Source of the DNA: Thelonectria olida
Lineage: Eukaryota > Ascomycota > Sordariomycetes > Hypocreales > Nectriaceae
Direction: 5' to 3'
NCBI GenBank assembly: GCA_020736575.1
Contig: JAGPYM010000003.1
Span: 1,488,001-1,552,000, forward strand
DNA length: 64,000 bases
The notes beneath the pieces were generated by a model, which had not been told where the DNA came from, searched no databases, and was given only the letters and a program-made list of their open reading frames with translations. Each line of letters begins with the position of its first letter. The stretch's first letter is position 1. Below are positions 1 to 11,504 of this stretch, piece after piece. The position numbers and the translations under genes were made by a program.

Positions 1-85
1 CCCTCACGCGTCTACGTGAAACTTTTCTTTTCAGACAAAAACCATTGTAAAAGTCCCGTTCGTTTTTCATCCAAGAAGTGCGGGA

Positions 86-693
86 TCATCGCTCAATTCC
101 GTGCTCGGCGTTGTAAGCCTGCCTCTTTGTCCAGAACTCGTCGGCAACGACGTCACACATCTCCTGGAGATCGCTTAGTCCCTTCTTCAGAGCGTCAACG
201 GCGGTTCCATCTGTGGAGGCGGTTAGTGATTGAACAATGGTCATCGAGGCTATGGTATGAACTGACTGTAAGTTTGGATTCTAATGTTCATTTTGGTCTC
301 TGAAGGATGAGGGATAGAGTAGGCGCAAAACTCGACATCGGGGCTGTGGGTGTTAGTAAATGATCGCGACTACCGTAATCAGGCATGAGGGCCCTACTTC
401 TTCATGACAATGTATCTCAGGGCGTTTCCCACAGTGTGGCCTTCATCGATGAACTCGAACGAAGCCGCAGTATCCGTTGAGCCGGGTAGCTATATCTCCA
501 ATTAGCCGCGAACGAACCTGACTTTCTCGTGAGGCCAACTTACAATTTTCACTCGCTGAGGCTCGACCTCTTCTTCCTCTTCTTCCTCCTCCTCAGCCTC
601 TTCACCGTTGGTCTCCTCAGGCTGCGCTGACGGAGGAGCGTCCTCCATGTTGGTATCCTCAGCAGGATCGTCCTTCTTGGCTCGCGCAGGCAT
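86..693 (-). CDS. RPC19: RNA polymerase I and III shared subunit AC19 (RPC19/RPAC2)
   Basis: Small Rpb11-like subunit shared by RNA polymerases I and III; with AC40 it forms the assembly platform of both enzymes in the nucleus. Four exons read on the minus strand: 693-544, 489-398, 343-267 and 210-86, giving 147 residues. The first 50 residues are an acidic, disordered leader with a run of about nine Glu. The fold follows: [20 protein letters not shown], then [20 protein letters not shown], matching the Rpb11/AC19 core, and a C-terminal helix. All three joins keep frame. The third donor is GTCAGT, weaker than consensus but required for the QTYNGTAVDAL join. The start is the first ATG in frame and fits the acidic N-terminus usual in fungal AC19. 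Identification comes from family recognition; exon ends are inferred. Confidence 0.9.
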
Positions 694-3600
694 CTTTGGG
701 ATATGTGGAATACGATTGGTGCGTTGAAATGTCCCTTTCTTGCCTTGTGCGAAAACTTTGTTTGTTCACTTGGAATGTTGCGATTTTCGCCAAGCTGATA
801 CTTTCTTGCGATGGTTCATTGACGGATGGAAATTTTGACGACCCATGTGGCGGGGTGTGGCGCAGGACGCGTTTGCTTGCGGCATGTCCGGTGCGCTGAG
901 CCACATTTGAGTTTGGAACATTTCTGGGCAAGTTCGAGAAGGGTCAGATTTCGCTAATCTCCATCGTTCGTCTTCGCGGCAAGGCCACGGTTATGCGGTT
1001 CAGAACGCACAGTCGAGCAAGATAAACCTTCTTTGCCTGTTTTGATAATCCATCTATTTGTTGCTTGGTTTGTGGCTACGTCTACGCAACTCGTGCGACT
1101 GTTTGCTTCGTTGTCATGAGGTTGAAACACTGAGCCCCGAGTCTGCGACGACCCCCAATATGAAGGATTAACAGCAAACAAGAGTTGACGCAGACGTCAG
1201 CCAGTGACAAGTCCAACGCTCGTGAAACAATCACCAACAAAGCGCACCAGTGGTCAATACCACCAACATGCCCAGCACACCTCGTGCTCCCTCCCGTCTC
1301 AATACTAGGCTGACAATATTCATGCACGCAAACCTGGGAGGTTTAGGGTAAGGTAGGTGGTGTCGAGGTGATCAGCCATCGGACCAGCACATCGCCAAGA
1401 GGGTTACGACATGAAGGCTTCCGTCGAATGGACCGACACACGACACCCGTTTCGGCGGTGCGACCTCTTTAAAGGGATTCGCCAGTGTGCGCATGGCGTC
1501 GTATCTTCCCTCCCCTTCCGAGCACAGACGTGTCCGCCGTTGGAAGGGATTTCCAAATATAGGACATCGATCCGTAAAGGAAAATCCAGTGACTCGTGTC
1601 GTACTATACACGGGGACAGCATAATACTCTAAAGTGGCACTGCCTCCTCTACCCTTTTGCCTCCATCAAGGGCTCGCACTTATAGCTACTCTGGGAACAG
1701 AGAGACGTTGCATGGTAGGACTGTTCCGTCTCTAACCTCCCGCTAGGAAGATAATGGAAACAACACGATGACACCAAACACCGGGCGTCTGCCGGAGGGA
1801 ACCAACAGAACGTGATATCGTCATCCGCTCTGCAACGGCCGATGTCCGACCAGAGAACGGCGAGTGCATGAAATATGGGATGCCCCCCCCCCCCCCGGCC
1901 TTGTCGAGCACATGTCCGCCCACACACGGGCTGTCAACATTCGTCGACGCCCACCTAATTACCATGGACCTATCCGATCCGTGGCACGTTATAGTTCTTG
2001 GGTGCAGCAATTAATCATGGTGCAAGAAAATGGCAAACCAGGGATGTTCCAAGTTGCCCACGAGGGAGAACCCAAGATTTGGTCGATGAAGCAAGGATGC
2101 TCCGCCCAGGTCGTCCATGCTGTCTGTCTGACAAATGTTGCTCTCAGTTGCCTTGAAAAAGCGACCAAGTCAACCGGGCGAGATGCCCGATCTGGGGACA
2201 GTGCGATGCGAGCATGTCGTGACAATTCACGATGCTGCATGGCACATGATCAAAAAGCATCTTGATAGACATGTATGTCCCCATGTCTGGCATTCGTACG
2301 TCCATTTGAACCGAAAGATGGGACGAAAAGGCTTGGGATGCCTGTTTCGACATCCAGCATGGGTTGAAAAAGAAAACACATGGCAAGCCGAGCCATGATG
2401 AAGCGCATGGACATGGAGACGATGAGAAACGCCACACCAGGGACTAGCCAAGCTTGGGGAAGCAGGCAAGAAGCTGGATTGGACGTGTTTGAGGGAAAAG
2501 GCCAGGAGTCGAGCTGGCCCCTGGGCCCAATGAGCGTCGGGAAGCAACATGACCTTTGAAACATGGTGACACAGTCGATCCAATCATGGGCCCGGGAGCC
2601 CTCAAACCATCAAACGACGGCGGTGCCAGTGGAGAAGAAAGGCACCTCAATGAATAGTGGGCGACATTAAGTTATGAATGTCCTGTGCGAATTATACCCC
2701 CCCTCATCTCGACGCCTTCACAACCTGAGACGACGTCTCAGGTGAGGAGACACACACCAATCCACAAAGTCCCGCGAAGTAAGTTGACCAAGACGGAAAA
2801 ACCATTCACATGCGACAATTACCAAAAATGCCGGCACCGTGAATGGAAAATTCATCTGCGATAGAGTCGGTGAATGGTAACAACGGGCGAAAAAAAAATA
2901 ATAAGCCACCTGAGGCGATGATCCATCACGGCCGTTAATTCTTCATTTCGCACGAGATTGATCCAGTCTTTGGGGTCAGCAGCCAGCCGCCGCGAACATG
3001 CAAGTATCACATTAGGCCGAGAGCCCGTTCTACAACGTCTCACTGCCAATGAGACTTTTAATGGAGAGGATGTCTTAGGCCATGACAGTCATCATCTGCG
3101 AAGATGTCTCTGAATGAGTGAGCGAGAATTTGGCTCAGATCAGTCGCAACAGGGATGATGCATCTTGCGGGCGTCGCAGTTGAGCACTATTACTACGTAG
3201 GGAATCCTGCCGTCCATTGTGCAGTTCGTCGTGTCCGCTACAGCATCACGAGCAGAGAGAGTCCACTGTCCAGACAGACATGTGGCACCAGAATTGGACG
3301 GTGCGACTGTTATCCAGAAACAGGGGTCTTCTCGCAGGGATGCTGCTGAAGAATCAAGGCTCGTCAAGCTTCAGAGCTGGAGCTGATATCGTCTGAAATC
3401 TGTGAGAGCCCGTGGAATCGTTAGCCGTCCTCGTCCTCCTCGGAAGCTTGCAGCCGTGAAGCAATTGATGATGGATCGACGTATTGCGTTGCATGAGCTG
3501 AGGAAGGCCGGCTGAAGGCGACCTGCTTCGTGCTCTGTCCATATACCCATACCAGGCTCTAATCAAGCGCGCGTCCCAGGCGTTAATTACGATAGTCTTC

Positions 3601-3836
3601 GGAAAGAGGTCAGTGATGGCGGACGGTAGTTGGCTTCGCGGTTGACAAGATCTAGACAAGGCACACGGGCATCGTGGTGGAGAGGGGGGTGCGCCGAGTG
3701 AAATAATAGCTGGAGGAGGAGGATGGAGGGAAAATGCAGGTGTCAGGGCTAGCAAAACCACCTTGGCACCAAGACAGGATCCCAATAACGTATGGAGCGC
3801 ATAATACGGATATTGAAGGCGCTGAGGGGAGAGGGG
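694..3836. other. Gene-poor spacer upstream of RPC19
   Basis: No convincing coding region on either strand. Open frames here (for example about 2144-2583 on the minus strand) show no codon bias, no family resemblance and overlap each other in several frames. The stretch next to 693 should hold the RPC19 promoter and leader. A 14-base C homopolymer lies at 1883-1896. Confidence 0.5.
1883..1896. repeat. C homopolymer, 14 bases
   Basis: Uninterrupted run of C. Likely length-variable and a place where sequencing may miscount. Confidence 0.9.
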
Positions 3837-4456
3837 TCATGTTTTGAGCAGTGCTGTTGGCAGGGGGAGAAGATGAAGCCGCAAACACAAAGGAAGAGGC
3901 AGAACGGTGATGACGGTCAACAATATTCCGAGGCTCGAACCGTTTTGAAAGTAAATAACTCTTCGACGGAAGGAACGTCCATATTCTCCCTTCAATCTTG
4001 TGTCGTGCTTCATCCGGGGCCTGCTTCGTAACAGGGCCTTGTTCCCGGCCTTCGGGACGAAGCGGTAGCGGCGGTCGCTGCGGTCGTTGGAGCGGGGGAT
4101 CCAGACGCATGCCGGACCGTCGTAACGTCGTTTGCTGGAAGAATTATTCATGGTCCGGAGGGGGAGATGGACGGCGCACGACGGGCGGGCATAGAGATCG
4201 TCAGGGACCTTTCGTTGTTGGGTTGGGTGCGAGGGTCGGGTTTCAGCATGTGGGAGCTGGCATCCATTGTGATACGTAGTGGCAATGGCCATCATACACT
4301 CACACACAAGAAAAAAGCAACTGCTGCGATGAGCAGGACGATGACCCCGGTTGCCTGGCGTATTGTTTTGACCCAGATGTCAGATGGCCCACGAGATTGA
4401 TCATCTGGGGTTTTACATTGAGTGTTGTTGAGTTGGTGCCCTATATTGCTCGGCAT
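3837..4456 (-). CDS. Candidate small single-pass membrane protein (unrecognised)
   Basis: I do not recognise this protein; the model is tentative. Exon 1 (4456-4304) encodes 51 residues: a short polar N-terminus with an NNT glycosylation sequon and a strongly hydrophobic segment at about residues 36-51 (ATGVIVLLIAAVAFFL). A GTGAGT donor follows at 4303. An acceptor CCAG at 4259-4257 joins in frame to 4256-3837, giving about 190 residues; a second acceptor at the end of a 48-base block would keep the same frame. The tail is Arg-rich (DRSDRRYRFVPKAGNK) and its codons are overwhelmingly C- or G-ending over about 60 codons, which favours real coding in this frame. The last 30 residues are hydrophobic and less biased, so the 3' end may be spliced differently. 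The short intron (47 bases) is at the lower limit for fungi. Confidence 0.38.
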
Positions 4457-7400
4457 GTATACCACGTCGTATAATCGAAGGCGTGCCTTTATGCGGTCGA
4501 CGGGAGTTTGAGGAGGCCGGCCGAGATCGAGTGCAACCTATTCGTACATAGTTACCTCGAACATCTCCTCAGCCATTGTGACCGTTAATACGGGGTACCC
4601 GAACGCATGCTTCATACAGTGCTTGCCTGCTCGTGCTGAACACAATGCAATGGCGAGGGACCTTGCATGGAATGGATGACAGCCAAGAAAGCCGTCGCTG
4701 GAACGCCGATCTATCAGCCAACAGCCGGTCGACAACCCTCCGTCCATCCATCGCTAAACTCCGGAACTGCTTCGAACCGGCTGTCCTAACGTCTAGGGAA
4801 AGCTGTCAGCCAACCAGTTGCAGCAACAACCCCCCTTTCTCCTCTTCTGGTGTCGCCTCAAACGAACCCAGTGGATGCTGCACCGTGGATCACGACAAAC
4901 AAGTCTTTAATCGCCATTGCGATGTTCATTTGGTTTGCGCTGGCAAGCTGAAGTAGCCAGCGCCACCACGAGGGGTTTGCTAGGAACCATCCTCGACCAA
5001 GCATTCCATTGTTTCCAATCTGGTGCGTGGAGGATCTGATGGATGGATGGATGGATGGATGGATGGGAACCCACTGCAACGACGGGCCCGAAACCACTGG
5101 ATAACCCACTGCAGCCGGTGTCACGATGCGCTGCACCTCGGCTTCACTGACGGGGACGGGGACGGGAGCGGGGGAGGACAAAGGCCTGAGGGTGGCGGCG
5201 GCGCAACTTGCGGCATTGGTCTGGGCATTGTGGTACCGAGAAACTTGCTGCCTGCATGTCTGAGATGACGGGCAAAGATTTGCAACTTGTTGAGGAGGAC
5301 AAGAAGCGGTCAGTTCCAGAAGGGAAACACAAACCCGTCAGGCTGGACTGGATCGTGTAGCCTCTTCATCTCGTCGTGGGTTGCACGGTACGATGTGGAC
5401 GGTACGATGTGTGCGTATTTGTAGGTATTCAAATAGCGGAGGCTTCTTCTTTTGGTGGTGTGCTCCTGGCCTAATCGCTCCCCTCTGGCCGCCGTAATTC
5501 GTAGTCAATATGCTTCGGGCCCGACTGCAAGGCAGGTCGCCGGAGCACGCATACACGACGCCCTCAGCCAATACGCAACGGCAAAGACGATGCAATGCAT
5601 GGCATGAGCATGGCGTCGCATACTGTATGATGATGGATGAATGGAGGGCGACCTGCTGCGCAGTAACTAAGTTTGTGCTGAATGATAGAGACGACAGGGG
5701 GCCACGCACCCAATCAGAAACAACAGGGGACACGTCGCCGACTGGCAACAGCAGTTAGCATCAATCCAAAACGGCCAACGACGGTGAGAACGAGTCCAAG
5801 GGCTGCAAGGAGTTGGCAGATGGTTGGCCTGGATCCCGGGTCGCGTGCAAGCACCCAGTAGGCTTCGCTTCAGGTGGGCGAGGGCCTTGAGCAGTGAGAG
5901 GAGAGGGGAAGGGCTGTCCGTCTTCCATTCTGCGACCCCCCCAAACCAAACCACCCCTCTTTGGCACCCTGGACCATGTCGGTCCCCCCGGTTGGGTTTT
6001 GGGTTGTCGATGAGGATGTTTGAATCAAGCTGGCGTGCGCTCTTCCCTTTCGGCTTTGGTCGTCCCGTCTTCATGAGTGCACCCTGCGATATGCTGACGA
6101 AGAAGTTGACGCTTGGCGCGTGGCTCAGGACCCAACGGACATATGGACTCTCCAACGAGTCTCAAGTTGGGGGGATCCATCTTTGTGTGGTGCTGATGGC
6201 GACAATGTGGGCGAATTGATGTTGGTCGTCTATTCGTCCTTTTCGCACTCTGGGCCGCGAGTTCATCTGTGAGAGAGAGAGAGAGCAAATGGATTGAAGT
6301 TTGCGGCTGGCTGCTGATAGCGTCACTCCCTCCTCCTAAATCCATTCTGCAGTCCTGTCCAATCCGGTGCCTCTGCCCTCCTTCTAACTCAGTTCTCGAT
6401 CCCATGCTCACGGGCCCCCCTTGAACTAGCATCGCCAAAACACGCCCCCCTCCCCTCCCCTTGGGGCCTTGGGTGGTCCTTGGGTCTTTGGCTCCTTGGC
6501 TCGACTCCTCTTGGCCCCTTTGGCTTCGTTTGGCTGGGGGACCCATTGCTTCAAGACACGAACCAGGCGCCATGACTGTGTCACTTTTCCCCGTGTCCCC
6601 TTTCATAAAATACAAGCGCAGCCATGAAATAAAACATCATCAGGTACCCGACGACCCCTCCTCGCCTTTCCCTCTCTTTTTACTTCTTTGCTTCATATAT
6701 TTGTGTGCGTGTGCGTCTGTGTCTCTTCAACCTACTTACTTTACTCTCTTCCTCTCGCCCCCCGCCATCCCATCCTCCCTCCCTCCCTCGCCCTCCCTCG
6801 TCCTATTCCGACATCATCGAGAGAGACAACTTCTTTGTTGTCGCTTATCCGTACTGACGCTACCGCCATCACCGCCGCCAACGCCGCCGCCGCCGCCCCG
6901 TCACATTCGTTGTCGGCTGCTGGAATCCCTTCATTCGCTAATCCACCCACCTGGCCCACGGACTCGCATCCTGCGCTGTTGGCTCGGCGCTTGACCTCTT
7001 GGCTCCTACAGCAAGCAAACCTGCACCAGATCCAACAATTGGAAATATCTTTACTCGGTCGAACTTGATCGTTAATAATTATTCTTCTCGCCTTTTCTCT
7101 TGTCGAGAAAAAGAAGAGAGCGCATTATCAGCTTCTTCGTTCCCTGCTCCGCAACGCTACTACTAGTGCACACGGACTCGTTGAAAAAGTCGCCAGTCGA
7201 CCGAACGAACCACATTCGATCGCCAAACACCCCCCGGCCTGATTACTTATACATCTATTTTCCTTGCTGCGCATCATCGTCAATCCACCCAAGGACATCC
7301 TAATAATTCTTGCTTTTTGTTTCTCCTATCTAGCGCTCGTATTTCTTGACAGAGTACGGATATCTCGTTTTTTTTTTTTTCTTTCTCTCCCTCGCACATT

Positions 7401-7893
7401 GCTTTTTTGGGGGCCTATTTCCTGCATCAGCAATACCTCACTTCCAGCCCTGCCCCGTTTTTGGAGCAGCTGAACCGACCGCCTGAGCTTGGACCTAGAG
7501 ACAAAAAGAGTCGGACATAAGACAGAAAAGACGAAACACACCAAAAGTCCCCAGCCCTGGAGCTGCCGCCCCAGAGTCGAAACACGGGAGTCGCAACTTC
7601 CCTTTTCCCTCCCTCTTTTCCCTCTCTTTCCCTCCTCTGTGGGTTTCTCTTTCCCCCATCTACCTGTCGAAAGCGAAAGGAAGGGCTAGACCATCGCCTG
7701 TCCCGTCGCTTCCCCATTTCTGAGTCTTGTCGTCAATCTGACGGGAACCGATTCATTTCCCGCGCCAAAATAGGACGCCCACGACTCGACCACCTGGCTC
7801 GCGGTACCTCGCCTCAATTTCCAGGTTCCAACCTCCACCAACCACCAACCACCAACCTCCGAGTCGAGAGCTCACCCACTACATTGCTTCACT
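4457..7893. other. Gene-poor spacer and long leader of the 7894 gene
   Basis: No supported gene. Contents: a (GATG)7 microsatellite at 5038-5065, a (GA) run at 6271-6285, a stretch of degenerate CCTTGG repeats at about 6460-6540, and from about 6640 to 7893 a strongly C+T-rich sequence on the plus strand. The last part looks like the promoter and long transcript leader of the downstream gene. The open frames at 6025-6615 (-) and 6461-6994 (+) are composition artefacts. Confidence 0.5.
5038..5065. repeat. (GATG)7 microsatellite
   Basis: Seven perfect tandem copies of GATG in non-coding DNA. Confidence 0.9.
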
Positions 7894-9231
7894 ATGAGTG
7901 CTGCAATTGCCATGGCACCGTCTCCTGCCCCCCACGAGAGGTCTTCATACACTGATTTGGCTGCCGCTTCTACTGTCGCCTCCCAATCAGCACATCGCTC
8001 TGGCGCCTCCTCCATCGCGCCCAACGCCTCCGCGACTACTCAGTTCTCTTCTAGCGGCAGCCCCAAATCTTCTGCTGCCGCTCAAACCAAGTCATCACCT
8101 CCCAGCGCGTGAGTTTTCTTCTTCTGCAAAGCCCCCCCTTAGATCGGTTTGCTGACCTCAACCCTCAGATCTCGTGGCGGCCCCCCTAAAATTATCGTCA
8201 AGAAGGAGCCCGCGTCTCCTAGCATGCCCAACTCGCGGCCACGGCCCCGAAGACTCGACCTCTCCAAGAACACACCTAGATCAAACCAGCCGCAAACCGC
8301 CCGGCCATTGACCGCCCGTGACGGCCTCGGCATCCAGGAGGTCGGCATTGCTTGTCTCTCTCCTGGTTTCGTCACCCAAGATCCCGTCATGAAGGAACAG
8401 CTGCAGCGAAGTATGAGCGTGCGAGAGCAACAACGACACATTATCGAGGCTCGTCTACAACAGCAGTCGGCTAAGGGTGACGGCCCTGATAAAGAGCCCC
8501 TTTCGAGCTTCGCTGCCAAAACTCCCGGCATGTCGCGGAGAAACAAGGCCCCTCCCGGCCTCTCTATTGTGGCTCCCTCCCATGAACAGTTTGCCAACGA
8601 GCGAGTTATCCAGTCTGCTCCTCTGGGCCACAGCTTTACCGGACGCCAGCACCCGGCGCCCCTGACTCGACACATCGCCAACCAGCCATCCAACCTGTCA
8701 AGCACCTCACACATTCACCACGTTCCCGCTAACCAGACCAACAACCGACTCCCTCCCATTAGCGACGTCTTTGGTCAAGGCCTTTCTTCTAGTCATGCAG
8801 AGAACGCCCCTCAGTCTTTGTACCCCCCCGGAAGCGCTAGAGCTCCTCTGACGTCTCCTGGACTTCCTCCACCCCCCCAGCCTCCTACCTCTGGTCGTCC
8901 GCGTGAATACCGATCGGCTGAAGAGGCTCAGCAAGAACTGGCCGGCGGCCGCCCCGAGCTGCTCCCGAAGCTTGTCCACTACGGTGGACACCAGCCTCCC
9001 ACCCCTCCCTCTCCTGCCCCTGGCAGCCGACCCATCGAAGGATCCCGAAGTGCTAGCAAGCGAAGAACACGAGCCGAGTATGAGGACGGTAGCCCCCCTC
9101 TGGGCCACGGCCCTGCTCCTACTCGCCGTGGTCCTTTTGGCGCTGGTCGCGATAGCCCCGAAACCCAACGAGCAAAGAAGGAGGAGTTTCTCCGATTATG
9201 TGATCGGGCTTGGGACCTCTTCCACTCGTGA
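7894..9231 (+). CDS. Conserved-looking disordered fungal protein, function unknown
   Basis: Two exons, 7894-8108 and 8169-9231, joined in frame across a 60-base intron (GTGAGT..CTCAG), giving 425 residues. I do not recognise a named domain. It is rich in Ser, Pro, Ala and Arg and mostly disordered. Visible elements: a Ser/Ala-rich N-terminus; a basic patch IIVKKEPASP, where VKKEP resembles a SUMO-acceptor site; a likely helical segment VMKEQLQRSMSVREQQRHII around residues 150-175; proline-rich stretches (PGLPPPPQPP); a basic cluster SRSASKRRTRAEYE; and a short ordered-looking end EEFLRLCDRAWDLFHS. Codon use is strongly C-ending, supporting a real gene. The exon 2 helix and the C-terminus are the best candidates for functional parts. 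A nuclear regulatory role is possible from composition alone but is not shown. The start is the first ATG after a long C+T-rich leader. Confidence 0.82.
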
Positions 9232-11504
9232 TTCCATCACGCAATTACCAATGATGCTATGCTCTTCTAATTACTTTGGGTTGGCCTGACGCTAGCAGTC
9301 GTCATCCTTCTAATCCAGAACTCATTCTTGTTCATTATTATTTTCGGTTTCATTGCGGCTACTCCGAATTGGCACAAAACGGTATGAGGCTCCGGTGGTT
9401 ACAGGCGGAGAGGGTTTTATTGAGCGGGATGTAATGTCTTTGTATCTACGACGCCACGAGTCTTTTGCGTCGGACGCAAATCGAGAGTGAAGAGGTGGAA
9501 TATATCAAGGGTTCTCCGAGGAACATTTCCCCCTTCGGGTTTATATCTTTTTTGTGAAATTGGATGGACGACGGACTGCACTATGGGGCATGCTGTCTTG
9601 AACATGGCACGCGATTTTCTTGGTCACTTTGAACTCTTGAACGTTCTTTTCTTATTCTTTATTTCTTCTACATGACGGCCTTTGCCCAGCTGGGCCTCAT
9701 GCTTTCTAGGGGAGGAGGAAAATTATCTATTTTTTTTTTGGGTTCTTCTGTCGATACCCTTGGGTAGGGCTTTCGAAAGGGAATTGGTCGGGGAGGGAAA
9801 CGATGGGATTTCTCTCTGGTGTGATCTGCCTGTGTACTGCATACCGCTGCCATGTGTTGTTGAAGGAAAGGAAATGGTTTGACGGATCTATCGGTTCGTC
9901 CTGGGATTATACATATGAGTCTTCGCAAAGAAAGAGCTCACCCAATGGATCACACGTATCTACACCAATTGCTATGTTCGCTCTCTTCTCCCAAGTCTCT
10001 CGTCTTCTCTCTTCTGCTGTCGGATGCCCCTGACCTGTGGTATGTGAGTTGAAACCATGGCTGCTACCATCAATGTACTTGCCATCGTCTTGTCGTCTCG
10101 TCATATCAAGCCACAACCAGTTCAGTTAGACGACGCCAGGAACCAAACGATTAAGCTCGCCCCGACGAAGGTAGCCTTAGTCGATCATGGCTTCCATCCA
10201 CAAAGCGTGTGTCCACTATTCTCGTCCGAACCTTCTTCCAGGCTTCTTTCTTCTTCTTCTCGCTTTCGAATCACGCCCGATTGAAACCAGCGTTTCCATG
10301 CATCGGCCCCCGGAGCCCCGGTCACAGCACAAACCCACATGAGAAACCGGCTGGTTCGAGAATGGCCTCGGGTCTGGCCGAACGGGTAGTTGCGGGGAGG
10401 TGTTGTTCTAGAACAAAGACATGACCGACGAGGGTAAGAAGAAATCTGAATCGAGGGGAGAAAAAGGTACCAGATGGAATGTGTGGCGTCACGTAGAAGG
10501 AAAATGGAACCAAGGGGTGACAGAGTTGACGAGTGCCGAAAATGCGGATTCACTCGTTTGTGTTCATTCATTCATCATGATCGTTGAGGATCATTCATGC
10601 TTGTGATGTTCCTGTCTTGTTCTCGATAGCTCTTGGAGCGAAGCTACTCACAAGACGTAGAATAGACGCTCGTTCCTCGCCATGCCCCCTCAACTTAACT
10701 CGCCTCACTCTCTAGAGACCAGAACATCACAACGAGTGAGATAATTCAGTTGAGAGTCGTCTAGCTAGCGCATTGAGAATCGGGCAAACATAATCATCCT
10801 ACACAACCACGAATATGCCTCTTCTCCTCCCCTGCTGACGTCTCGCCGGCTTCTCGCCGGCTTCTCGCCATTCGGGTTCCCATACGTGAAACGAGGGATT
10901 GAACCCCCTTGACCCATACCCATATCCAATTCCCATAGGGAAAACCTCCGTTTTTGCCTCTGTTCTGTTCTGCCTTGAAAAAAAAAATGCGCCCAACCGA
11001 CACGCCGGCCTGGTGTTGAGCGCCGATCTTTGTTTGAAAAAGCGTTATGAGATGTCGTCAACAGAAAGGAAGCCTTCCACCCATGTCGCCGGCCGAGAGA
11101 AGCTCGGCATGTTTGAAAATCACCGCCTACCCCCCTCTTCCTCGCACATGGAACGGATCTTGAAGACCTCCGAATCAAATAGCCATGTATATAAAAGATG
11201 CGCCAAACACCGATGCTGGGTAAGATGTGACAAAGGAAAAATCATAAAAGAACCGGTAAAGAAACGTGGCCATCAAATCGTCAGGTAGAACAGGCGGCAT
11301 CGACGTGAGCCAAACCCATCTGTTCCACGGCAAGGACGGGGGAGCAGCGGTCTAATCGAAACCAATTGCGGTCTGTAACGCCACTGTTCTCGGAGGCGCC
11401 CTGAAAACTGGCCAATTCGTTGTTAAGGTCTGGCGTGGTCCCCGAAGACGAAAGCGAAAACGTCCAGTCGGACCGTAGGTAAAGCTTGCAAAGGCGGTTC
11501 TCCA
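9232..11504. other. Convergent spacer, no gene seen
   Basis: Lies between the 3' ends of the 7894-9231 gene and the kinase ending at 11505, so it should hold both 3' untranslated regions. Nearly 2.3 kb is long for a convergent spacer. No open frame has codon bias or family resemblance. An 11-base tandem repeat sits at 10841-10869. Confidence 0.5.
10841..10869. repeat. 11-base tandem repeat, about 2.6 copies
   Basis: TCTCGCCGGCT occurs twice in tandem and then partially as TCTCGCC. Confidence 0.8.

Noticed and set aside
6025..6615. 196-codon minus-strand frame and 177-codon plus-strand frame nearby
   Set aside because: Low-complexity composition in a C+T-rich leader region; no family resemblance or splice support.
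10880..10970. tRNA-like B-box (GGTTCAATCC) on the minus strand
   Set aside because: Acceptor stem and T stem do not pair properly and no matching A-box was found.
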